From positions 1-7,121 of the forward strand of contig JBAYBO010000050.1 in NCBI GenBank assembly GCA_041669225.1: DNA of 7,121 nucleotides. Direction: 5' to 3'. Positions 1 through 5,769 of the stretch are shown piece after piece. The notes under the pieces were generated by a model that saw only the letters and a list, made by a program, of their open reading frames with translations, was not told the origin of the DNA and did not search any database. A program made the translations under genes and the position numbers. The stretch comes from UBA1424 sp041669225 (lineage in GTDB: Bacteria > Bacillota_I > Bacilli_A > RFN20 > CAG-826). Position 1 is the first letter of the stretch, and the number at the start of each line of letters is the position of its first letter.

Positions 1-518
1 GAATGGCGATGCTCGAGTTGTGTTTCTTCCTGAAGACGCGATTTATAATCAATTGTTTTCTCTGGTGAATAGTTTAAGATATCATGCTCGAAAACACGCT
101 TAACGATTCCGTAAGCCACTTTAAAGCCTAAGTCAAGATACACCGCACCGATAAAGGATTCAAACACATTTTCGAGCATTTTATCAGATTTTTCGACCTC
201 GCCACTAAAACTATTACCGACAACAATATATTCGGCAAGGTGATGATAGCGAGCGTATTTAGCAAGAGCTTTAGTGTTAACAAGCGAACTTCTTAATTTA
301 GTAAGAAAACCTTGGTCTTCTTCGGGGTGGGCTTGAAAGGCGAGATCAGCGACTGAGGCGCCGAGAATTGAGTCACCTAGAAACTCGAGTCTTTCATAAT
401 CTTCATGACAACTTTTGGCATCAAGATTATAAGAGGGGTGAGTAAAAGCCAATTCGTAGGTTCTAAGCTCTTTGGGCTTTAAACGAAAATATTTAAATAA
501 TTTAGATAAGCGATGCAT
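1..518 (-). CDS. rnc: Ribonuclease III, N-terminal part (runs off the left edge)
   Basis: RNase III cuts double-stranded RNA in rRNA processing and mRNA turnover. I translated this frame by hand. It is open from an ATG at 518 to the window edge, giving 172 complete codons. Residues 42-50 are the family signature ERLEFLGDS, containing E42, E45 and D49, equivalents of E. coli E38, E41 and D45. LTKLRSSLV follows at 72-80 and FESFIGAVYLDLG at 119-131, with E120 matching E. coli E117. The endonuclease domain is essentially complete. The linker and C-terminal double-stranded-RNA-binding domain should lie left of position 1. Two positions are odd: Q69 and N117 sit where E. coli has E65 and D114. The ATG is preceded by AAGGA at 10 nt spacing, and the first 17 nt overlap the end of plsX in another frame, so translational coupling is likely. 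In B. subtilis fabD, fabG and acpP lie between plsX and rnc; here there is nothing. Confidence 0.95.
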   Translation of the reverse strand, partial: MHRLSKLFKYFRLKPKELRTYELAFTHPSYNLDAKSCHEDYERLEFLGDSILGASVADLAFQAHPEEDQGFLTKLRSSLVNTKALAKYARYHHLAEYIVVGNSFSGEVEKSDKMLENVFESFIGAVYLDLGFKVAYGIVKRVFEHDILNYSPEKTIDYKSRLQEETQLEHRH

Positions 519-1491
519 TTTCTTTAATTCCTTTTTCTATTAGTGATGGGACATTTGCATTAGCAAGGCGATAGGCCACGCGAAGTGCGTGCATGAAGGC
601 TAAACCATCGCTTGAGCCGTGAGCCTTGACGGCAACTTTGCTCAAGCCGAGAAACATCGCCCCACCATAATTTTTGTAATTCATGGTTTGTGACATTCGT
701 TTAAAGCCTTTTTTTGATAAAAGATAGCCGATTTTCGAGAAGATATTGCGCTGAAAAGCCTCTTTAATATAGCCTGACATCATTTTGGCTAATCCTTCGA
801 CAGACTTTAAAAAAACATTACCAGTAAATCCGTCGGTGACAACGACATCAGCTGAGCCATTAAGGGCGTCGCGGCCTTCGATGTTACCCATAAAGCCAGG
901 AAACCTTCCCGCCAGCAATTGATAAGCGTCTTTCGATTCAGGCGAACCTTTTTCCGGTTCTGAACCATTAGAAAGCAAATATACTTTTGGTTCTTTTACT
1001 TCTAGAACCGCCTGTGAGTATAATTTTCCTATTAGAGCGAATTGGGCAAGTTCTTGGGCTGAGTTTTCATTTGAAGCCCCAATATCGAGAATAACGACTT
1101 GTTGACCGAGCGTTTTTGTCGGAAACGGCGAAATGAGAGCTGGACGTAAAACGCCAGGCAGCTTCTTAAGCCGAATCGATGTCGAACCAAGATACGCACC
1201 GGTGCTTCCCGAGGAGACCAGGGCATCGGCATTTAATTCTAAAACTTTGTCGATAGCAATTGCCATCGAGGCTCCTTTAGAACGAATCGCGTCCATGACG
1301 CCGGCTTCCATAGGAAGAACATCGCGGGCATCGACCAAAGTAGCTTTGCCTTTAAGCAAAGACAATTCTTCAATTTTTCCGACCGCCGTTATTTCAACGT
1401 CAGTATAATCCTTTAAAAAGGCAAGAAGGCCTTCAACAGTCGCCGGGCTTCCGAGATCTCCGCCCATCATATCAACAACAATTTTAATCAT
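502..1491 (-). CDS. plsX: Phosphate acyltransferase PlsX
   Basis: PlsX is a peripheral membrane enzyme that converts acyl-ACP and phosphate into acyl-phosphate (reversibly), the donor used by PlsY to start phospholipid synthesis. The 329-residue product has the usual family length. Recognisable PlsX blocks are DMMGGD (7-12), SSGSTGA (93-99), LDIGA (135-139), GSEPEKGS (176-183), GNIEGRD (202-208), DGFTGNVFLKSVEG (220-233), YGGAMFLGL (275-283) and AHGSSDG (290-296). An in-frame ATG exists at 1527, but I choose 1491: MIKIVVDMMGGD is the normal PlsX beginning, and AAGGAAGG sits 8 nt upstream. The gene lies 69 nt after recG with no terminator between them, and overlaps rnc by 17 nt. FapR and the fabD-fabG-acpP genes that flank plsX in B. 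subtilis are absent. With fakA upstream, a role in using imported fatty acids is likely. Confidence 0.97.
   Translation of the reverse strand: MIKIVVDMMGGDLGSPATVEGLLAFLKDYTDVEITAVGKIEELSLLKGKATLVDARDVLPMEAGVMDAIRSKGASMAIAIDKVLELNADALVSSGSTGAYLGSTSIRLKKLPGVLRPALISPFPTKTLGQQVVILDIGASNENSAQELAQFALIGKLYSQAVLEVKEPKVYLLSNGSEPEKGSPESKDAYQLLAGRFPGFMGNIEGRDALNGSADVVVTDGFTGNVFLKSVEGLAKMMSGYIKEAFQRNIFSKIGYLLSKKGFKRMSQTMNYKNYGGAMFLGLSKVAVKAHGSSDGLAFMHALRVAYRLANANVPSLIEKGIKENASLI
503..515 (-). repeat. 13-nt inverted repeat, copy over the plsX end / rnc start
   Basis: The minus strand reads CATCGCTTATCTA here, spanning rnc codons 2-6 and the plsX stop region. The exact reverse complement occurs on the same strand at 1537-1525, before plsX. 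In one transcript the two would form a perfect 13-bp helix enclosing plsX. The match is certain; any function is inference. Confidence 0.5.
528..533 (-). promoter_or_regulatory. Ribosome binding site of rnc inside plsX
   Basis: On the minus strand AAGGAA lies within the last codons of plsX, with the AAGGA core ending 10 nt before the rnc ATG at 518. It supports that ATG as the start and means that ribosomes finishing plsX pass over the rnc initiation site. Confidence 0.6.
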
Positions 1492-1499
1492 AGTTATTT

Positions 1500-1507
1500 C
1501 CTTCCTT
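1500..1507 (-). promoter_or_regulatory. Strong Shine-Dalgarno of plsX
   Basis: The minus strand reads AAGGAAGG, then AAATAACT, then ATG at 1491. This is the best ribosome binding site in the window. It decides the plsX start against the upstream in-frame ATG at 1527. Confidence 0.85.
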
Positions 1508-1510
1508 AAT

Positions 1511-1519
1511 ATTTTATCA
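1511..1519 (-). promoter_or_regulatory. Possible extended -10 promoter for plsX
   Basis: On the minus strand TGATAAAAT gives an extended -10 (TGn followed by TAAAAT, -10 hexamer at 1516-1511). Transcription would start near 1504, leaving a leader of about 13 nt that carries the Shine-Dalgarno. The -35 region 17 nt upstream (TGTAGA) is poor. plsX could instead rely on read-through from recG. Confidence 0.35.
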
Positions 1520-1524
1520 TTTAC

Positions 1525-1537
1525 CATCGCTTATCTA
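1525..1537 (-). repeat. 13-nt inverted repeat, copy upstream of plsX
   Basis: The minus strand reads TAGATAAGCGATG, the exact complement of the copy at 515-503. It overlaps the 3' arms of both helices of the pseudoknot-capable element, so local and long-range pairing would exclude each other. It lies upstream of the possible plsX -10, so only read-through RNA from recG would carry both copies. Confidence 0.5.
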
Positions 1538-1558
1538 CATAAAAACGATGCATGTAGA
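1525..1558 (-). other. Pseudoknot-capable structure between recG and plsX
   Basis: Just past the recG stop the minus-strand RNA has TCTACAT (1558-1552) and ATGTAGA (1540-1534), a perfect 7-bp stem with an 11-nt loop. Five loop bases, CATCG (1550-1546), are complementary to CGATG (1529-1525) downstream of the stem, which allows an H-type pseudoknot. The T-run lies in the loop rather than after the stem, so this is not an ordinary intrinsic terminator. It could instead be a protein-binding site or chance. Confidence 0.35.
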
Positions 1559-1560
1559 AC

Positions 1561-3558
1561 TTAGACGTTCGTGAACTTGGCCAAAGCTATTTCTTTTTTG
1601 GCCTTTGTTATTATCCGGCGGTTTTCAAAATCACGTTCGTTTTCAAGAATCGCTTTTGCGTCACTGCGGGCATATTCAAACATTTTAAAATCATCAATTA
1701 AATTAACGAATTCAAAGTTTGTGATACCAGACTGGCGAATGCCACTTAACTCCCCTGGTCCACGCCTTCTTAAATCTTCTTCGGCGATGAAGAAGCCATC
1801 ATTAGACTCGACGAGAACATTTAGTTTATCAATTTCATCTTCATCTTCGCCGTCATAGACGAGTAAACATGTCGCTTCTTTACCGTCTCGTCCGATGCGA
1901 CCACGCAACTGATGAAGACTTGCCAAACCAAACGAAGTTGGGGCGTAAATGACCATGGTTGAGGCTTCTTTAACATCAATTCCGACTTCAATGACGCTTG
2001 TGGAGACGATAATGGGTGTTTTTCCGCTTATAAACTCGCTTAGCGCATAGTTTTTATCATCGATACTCATTTGCCCATGTAGCAGACTAACTTGTCCAGG
2101 ATAAAGCTGTTTGTAGTATTTAAACAGTTCTTCGACCGAAACGAGACCGGTCGCACTAACATCAATAACCGGAGCAACGACATATACGCGTCTTTGCTTC
2201 GTGATTGCCTTCTCAATTGTCTGATGAATTAACGCGTCCGAATTGGAAACCACTTTTGTGAAAATATTTCTTTGTGCAAACGGAAATTGCGTGAGCGTTG
2301 AGACGTCTAAATCGCCATAAAGAGTAAGGGCCAAAGTGCGAGGGATTGGCGTGGCAGACATGAGCAATAAATCGGCGTGTTCGCCTTTGGATGCGAGTAA
2401 TAGACGTTGATTGACCCCAAAGCGATGCTGCTCATCAATAACAGCTAAACCAAGTGAAGAAAAATTCACGTCTTCAGAAAAAAGAGCGTGCGTTCCAATA
2501 ACTAAGTCAATCTTATGATTGATTAAACCCATAATAATTTGAAATCGTTCTTTCTTTGGCGTTGCCCCCAATAGTAAGGCGATACGTAACGGGGTATCCG
2601 TAAATAATTCTCTTAAGGTTTTAAAATGTTGTCTTGCCAAAGCGTCAGTTGGAGCCATTAACGCTCCCTGGTCATTACGTAGATAATTGCCATAAAAGGC
2701 TAAGGCCGCGACCAAAGTTTTACCGGTTCCGACATCGCCTTGAAGTAAGCGATACATTAAACTTCTTTGATCCATATCTTTGATAATCTCGCCAACCGAA
2801 TTAATTTGGTCGTCAGTAAGTTTATATGGCAAGGAACGGATGAAAGATTTCAATTTATCGCGGTCAATAAATTGTCGTTCGTTTTTGATGAGTTCTTTGT
2901 TTTGAGTGCGAATAATTTGTGTCTTCAATGAAAAAAGCAGACACTCCTCATACTTTAAAACGCGAAGCCCTTCATAAATATCCTTCTTTGAAAAGGGACG
3001 ATGGGCGAGACGCAAAGCTTTTTCTTTGTCAAGAAGGCGATACTTTTCGCCTAAAGTCTTAGGAATATCACTAATAATCGGTTCTTCTTTGTTAACAAAG
3101 GATTTTTCGACTAACCGCGCGAATTGATAATTAGCGATGGCGTTAGGAAGAGAATAAACGGGGCGTAAATAATCACCCTCAGGTGGTTCACCTTTCGTGA
3201 GATTAATCATGTTAAATTTATTTTTGTAATAATCATAGTTAGCAACAAGTGTATAAAGACTTGCATCATCAATCATTTTGGTTAGATAGGGGCGGTTCCA
3301 GGCCTCGACTGCAAAAGTGTTTCCGGCTTTTGTTGTAAATGAAAAACGTGTGACTTGCGCTCTTGAAAAGCGCGAATTTACCGGTGAACGAGTAATTTTG
3401 CCGACAAAAACAACACGCTCTTTGTCTTTTAAACCATATTCGCGGGTCGGTTCGAGATTATCGTATTTGCGAGGCAAGTGAAAAATGATGTCTTCATAGG
3501 TGTATAAACCCATATCGTAAAGGGTCTTATTAATGCGTGGAGACTTCGAAAATTTCAT
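1561..3558 (-). CDS. recG: ATP-dependent DNA helicase RecG
   Basis: RecG is a monomeric superfamily 2 DNA translocase that remodels stalled replication forks and branch-migrates recombination intermediates. The 665-residue product is slightly shorter than B. subtilis RecG (682), mainly at the N-terminus. The N-terminal part holds the wedge (OB-fold) domain, roughly residues 45-140. Helicase motifs follow in order: Walker A GDVGTGKT (274-281), motif II DEQH (375-378) in VIDEQHRFG, motif III SATPIPRT (401-408) and motif VI QLRGRIGR (550-557). The C-terminal EEDLRRRGPGELSG (593-606) followed by QSG (609-611) is the RecG-specific translocation motif. The ATG at 3558 has no Shine-Dalgarno. A -10 box ends 6 nt before it, so the mRNA is probably leaderless. 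An intrinsic terminator separates the gene from fakA, while nothing clearly stops transcription before plsX, 69 nt on. All key ATPase residues are present. Confidence 0.98.
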   Translation of the reverse strand: MKFSKSPRINKTLYDMGLYTYEDIIFHLPRKYDNLEPTREYGLKDKERVVFVGKITRSPVNSRFSRAQVTRFSFTTKAGNTFAVEAWNRPYLTKMIDDASLYTLVANYDYYKNKFNMINLTKGEPPEGDYLRPVYSLPNAIANYQFARLVEKSFVNKEEPIISDIPKTLGEKYRLLDKEKALRLAHRPFSKKDIYEGLRVLKYEECLLFSLKTQIIRTQNKELIKNERQFIDRDKLKSFIRSLPYKLTDDQINSVGEIIKDMDQRSLMYRLLQGDVGTGKTLVAALAFYGNYLRNDQGALMAPTDALARQHFKTLRELFTDTPLRIALLLGATPKKERFQIIMGLINHKIDLVIGTHALFSEDVNFSSLGLAVIDEQHRFGVNQRLLLASKGEHADLLLMSATPIPRTLALTLYGDLDVSTLTQFPFAQRNIFTKVVSNSDALIHQTIEKAITKQRRVYVVAPVIDVSATGLVSVEELFKYYKQLYPGQVSLLHGQMSIDDKNYALSEFISGKTPIIVSTSVIEVGIDVKEASTMVIYAPTSFGLASLHQLRGRIGRDGKEATCLLVYDGEDEDEIDKLNVLVESNDGFFIAEEDLRRRGPGELSGIRQSGITNFEFVNLIDDFKMFEYARSDAKAILENERDFENRRIITKAKKEIALAKFTNV

Positions 3559-3564
3559 AGCTTC

Positions 3565-3593
3565 ATTTTAGCAAATTCATATGTTGTTATCAA
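3565..3593 (-). promoter_or_regulatory. Promoter of recG, predicted leaderless
   Basis: On the minus strand TTGATA (-35, 3593-3588), a 17-nt spacer and TAAAAT (-10, 3570-3565) form a near-consensus sigma-A promoter, helped by TGC directly before the -10. Only GAAGCT separates the -10 from the ATG at 3558, so the expected +1 falls on or next to the start codon. The -35 overlaps the T-tract of the preceding terminator. Confidence 0.75.
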
Positions 3594-3613
3594 AAAAGAC
3601 CTATTATGGTCTT
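3592..3613 (-). terminator. Intrinsic terminator after fakA
   Basis: On the minus strand AAGACC, a six-base loop ATAATA and GGTCTT form a perfect 6-bp stem (3613-3596) that runs into a tract of six Ts. It lies 11 nt beyond the fakA stop and should end the asp23-fakA transcript. Confidence 0.8.
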
Positions 3614-3623
3614 GTTTTACTTT

Positions 3624-5276
3624 TTATTCGACGCCGACAAGGAAAGAATAGACTGGCTGCTGACCGCGTTTGATATCAATTTCAAGCTCAGGATATTGTT
3701 CAAATAAGGACTCGCTCAATTTTGACTCCTCACTTTCGCTAATATCTTCGCCGAGAATAATGGTAAGAATCGCTGAGTTCGCATTAACCATTGATTTAAC
3801 TAATTCATAAAGTGCTTCGATTTTGTCTTTGACACACACGATGATTGATTTGTTTTTGAAACCCATGTAATAACCTTTGGTTACATGGATGCCTTCGATA
3901 TCAGTATCCTTGATTGCATAAGTCACGGAACCAGAGACGATATTTTTCAAAGCCGCCTTCATCTCTTTAAAATTTTCTTCAGGATCTAAGTCGGGATTAA
4001 ACATCATCGCGGCTACAATACCCTGTGGTATCGTTTTGCTCGGAATAACGCGAGCAATCGTTTCGCCTTCAACAACATCGCAAGCTTGCGAGGCTGTCAT
4101 GACGATATTAGAGTTATTCGGAAGAATATAAACATTGCGGGCGTGAACTTTTTCAATCGCTGTTAAAAAGTCTTCGGTTGACGGATTCATCGTTTGACCG
4201 CCACTGACAATATAATCAACGCCAATATCCGAGAAGATCTGGTTCAATCCTTCGCCGGCGCTGACAGCGATCAGGGCGTAATCTTTAAGCGGCCGTTCGG
4301 TGGTTTCTTCAGGTTTTACGTCGCCGGGAACCACGTCAAGATGACTATGCTGCTCAGTCATATTTTCAATTTTCAAAGTGACAAATTCACCGAAGTTTTG
4401 GGCATAATTTAAAATTGCACCCGGTTCAAGGGTATGAACGTGAACTTTTACGATATCCATATCTTTAACGACAACAAGAGAATTACCATGGCTATTTAAA
4501 ACGCCGGTGAAACGTTTTTCCACAAATGGTTTTTTAACAGCATCGGGCCCCAAACGAAGAATGAACTCAGTGCAATAGCCAAACTCGTCTTCGCTCTTTT
4601 GGCCCTTAAACTCCGGCTGTGGCTTTCTATCTTCAAAAATCGTCGCTTGTGATTTCTCAACCACATCGCCGAGTAATGCTTTTTCCATACCCTCGAAAAT
4701 CGTAACAAGACCAAAACCACCACTATCGACAACACCGACTTCTTTTAAAATTGGAAGAAGTTCAGGTGTTCTTTCAAGCGAAGCTTTAGCTTCTTTAAGC
4801 AAAAAGGCAAAAGCCTTTTCAATTGATAAGTCAGAGTTTACGTGGGCAAGCATTGCCTTAGATGATTCGCGTATAACCGTTAATATCGTGCCCTCAACGG
4901 GACGAATAACGGCTTTATAAGCAACTTCACTGCCATTCACGAGGGCTTCGGCTAAATCAACAGAGTTCATTGTCTTTTTGCCTTCAAGCGATTGTGAAAA
5001 GCCGCGGAAGATTTGGCTGGTAATGACCCCAGAGTTACCACGGGCACCCATTAAGAGTCCTTTAGAAAAAGCGATGGCAATCGTATAAACATCACTGTCA
5101 TTGCGGTTTTGAATTTCTTTCATGCCTGATGACATCGTCAAATTCATGTTCATGCCGGTATCACCGTCTGGTACTGGAAAAACGTTTAAAGAGTCCACTT
5201 CGGGGTAGTGGTTATAAAGATTATTCGTTCCCGAGATAATCATTTGTTTTAATAATTGGCCGTCAATATTTTTCAT
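3624..5276 (-). CDS. fakA: Fatty acid kinase ATP-binding subunit FakA (DhaL/YloV family)
   Basis: FakA phosphorylates fatty acids presented by a FakB (DegV-family) carrier, giving acyl-phosphate for PlsY or PlsX. The 550-residue length matches Staphylococcus aureus FakA. Residues 1-200 are a DhaL-type kinase domain with VFPVPDGDTGMNM (32-44), whose aspartates hold Mg-nucleotide, GARGNSGV (77-84), RPVEGTILTV (125-134) and DSGGFGL (184-190). The middle domain has GYCTEF (C235) and VHVHT (H279, H281), the Cys/His set reported to bind metal in FakA. Residues from about 330 form the C-terminal domain that docks the carrier protein. The ATG at 5276 has a weak upstream GGA, 14 nt after the Asp23-family stop, so the two are an operon, as with yloU-yloV in B. 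subtilis. A terminator follows. No fakB lies in the window. The older annotation 'DAK2 domain / dihydroxyacetone kinase-like' refers to the same family; FakA is the better call. Confidence 0.95.
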   Translation of the reverse strand: MKNIDGQLLKQMIISGTNNLYNHYPEVDSLNVFPVPDGDTGMNMNLTMSSGMKEIQNRNDSDVYTIAIAFSKGLLMGARGNSGVITSQIFRGFSQSLEGKKTMNSVDLAEALVNGSEVAYKAVIRPVEGTILTVIRESSKAMLAHVNSDLSIEKAFAFLLKEAKASLERTPELLPILKEVGVVDSGGFGLVTIFEGMEKALLGDVVEKSQATIFEDRKPQPEFKGQKSEDEFGYCTEFILRLGPDAVKKPFVEKRFTGVLNSHGNSLVVVKDMDIVKVHVHTLEPGAILNYAQNFGEFVTLKIENMTEQHSHLDVVPGDVKPEETTERPLKDYALIAVSAGEGLNQIFSDIGVDYIVSGGQTMNPSTEDFLTAIEKVHARNVYILPNNSNIVMTASQACDVVEGETIARVIPSKTIPQGIVAAMMFNPDLDPEENFKEMKAALKNIVSGSVTYAIKDTDIEGIHVTKGYYMGFKNKSIIVCVKDKIEALYELVKSMVNANSAILTIILGEDISESEESKLSESLFEQYPELEIDIKRGQQPVYSFLVGVE

Positions 5277-5290
5277 TTTGTTATTTTCCG

Positions 5291-5650
5291 TTAAATAATT
5301 GTCTTAAGACTTTGGACGTAAACGTTGATCGCTTTAAAATTCAAATCAAACGTTTTGCTTAAAACGTATTTAATCTTTTTTTGAACTTGCGAGACGATTT
5401 CCGTAATTTTCACACCATAAGCGACAACGATAAAAACATCAACTTCGTAAGCTTCTTTGCTTTTAATGACTTGTATACCTTTAGAGTACGAATCAGCTTT
5501 CAAAAGCTCAGCGATATTTTCGCGGATGGAAGATTTGCTGGCCAAGCCAACAACACCATAGCACTCGATCGCGGCATTTCCGGCAATCGTGGCAATGGCT
5601 TCCGTGGATATATTGATGTCGCCGTAGGGCGTGGATTTGTCAATTGTCAT
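5291..5650 (-). CDS. Asp23/Gls24 family envelope stress protein (YloU-like)
   Basis: Small cytoplasmic proteins of this family, such as S. aureus Asp23, form membrane-associated assemblies and affect the envelope stress response; the exact job of the YloU branch is unknown. From the ATG at 5650 the product has 119 residues, close to B. subtilis YloU. The typical core is visible: YGDINISTEAIATIAGNAA (9-27), then CYGVVGLASK (30-39), then a beta-rich VDVFIVVAYGVKI (70-82) and an amphipathic helix EIVSQVQKKIKYVL (84-97). There is no signal peptide or membrane segment. An in-frame TTG at 5665 would add five residues (MPKLN) and has AAGG 12 nt upstream, but that AAGG and part of the TTG are inside a perfect palindrome. 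The ATG agrees better with family length but has no Shine-Dalgarno, so the start is open. The position directly before fakA matches the conserved yloU-yloV pair. Confidence 0.9.
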   Translation of the reverse strand: MTIDKSTPYGDINISTEAIATIAGNAAIECYGVVGLASKSSIRENIAELLKADSYSKGIQVIKSKEAYEVDVFIVVAYGVKITEIVSQVQKKIKYVLSKTFDLNFKAINVYVQSLKTII

Positions 5651-5663
5651 GTTCAATTTGGGC

Positions 5664-5682
5664 AAAGGTAATATTTACCTTT
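5664..5682 (-). promoter_or_regulatory. 19-bp perfect palindrome at the asp23-fakA transcription start
   Basis: The minus strand reads AAAGGTAA, ATA, TTACCTTT: two perfect 8-bp arms around a 3-nt centre. It starts at the +1 predicted from the promoter at 5716-5688. It could be a repressor operator on DNA, or in RNA a 5'-terminal hairpin that hides the only AAGG near the gene start. It does not resemble the FapR operator as I know it. Confidence 0.6.
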
Positions 5683-5687
5683 TTAGA

Positions 5688-5716
5688 AATATAACATATG
5701 TACAATATATTTCCAA
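5688..5716 (-). promoter_or_regulatory. Proximal promoter of the asp23-fakA operon
   Basis: On the minus strand TTGGAA (-35, 5716-5711), a 17-nt spacer and TATATT (-10, 5693-5688) match sigma-A consensus at 4/6 and 5/6 positions. Transcription is expected to begin near 5682, at the edge of the palindrome. Confidence 0.6.
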
Positions 5717-5740
5717 GTTATATATCTTAATGCCACGACT

Positions 5741-5769
5741 AGTATAAATCATTAACTGTTTAATCTCAA
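5741..5769 (-). promoter_or_regulatory. Distal promoter of the asp23-fakA operon
   Basis: On the minus strand TTGAGA (-35, 5769-5764), a 17-nt spacer and TATACT (-10, 5746-5741) match sigma-A consensus at 5/6 in each hexamer. The -35 overlaps the TGA stop of the preceding gene. With the proximal promoter 53 nt downstream it would form a tandem pair. I see no terminator between the isomerase-like gene and this point. Confidence 0.55.

Noticed and set aside
1133..1408. Plus-strand open frame within plsX
   Set aside because: It is the antisense of a clear PlsX gene, its translation resembles no family, and it has no own promoter or ribosome binding site that I can see.
1492..1527. Upstream in-frame ATG that would lengthen PlsX by 12 residues
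   Set aside because: No Shine-Dalgarno precedes it, the extra residues are not family-like, and the strong AAGGAAGG lies inside this stretch in front of the ATG at 1491.
1534..1558. Intrinsic terminator after recG
   Set aside because: The hairpin is AT-rich and the T-run is in its loop, not after the stem.
1571..1858. Plus-strand open frame opposite the recG 3' end
   Set aside because: Serine-rich antisense shadow of the RecG C-terminal coding sequence.
4194..4412. Plus-strand open frame opposite fakA
   Set aside because: Antisense shadow of a well-supported fakA; no recognisable motif.
4496..4735. Minus-strand open frame inside fakA in another frame
   Set aside because: Lies wholly within fakA and gives a basic, low-information translation.
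5381..5671. Plus-strand open frame opposite the Asp23-family gene
   Set aside because: Antisense shadow; the minus-strand frame has the family motifs and the promoters.
5664..5682. FapR operator upstream of the fatty-acid kinase operon
   Set aside because: The palindrome AAAGGTAATATTTACCTTT does not fit the FapR site as I know it (TTAGTACCTAGTACTAA-like), and no fapR is in the cluster.
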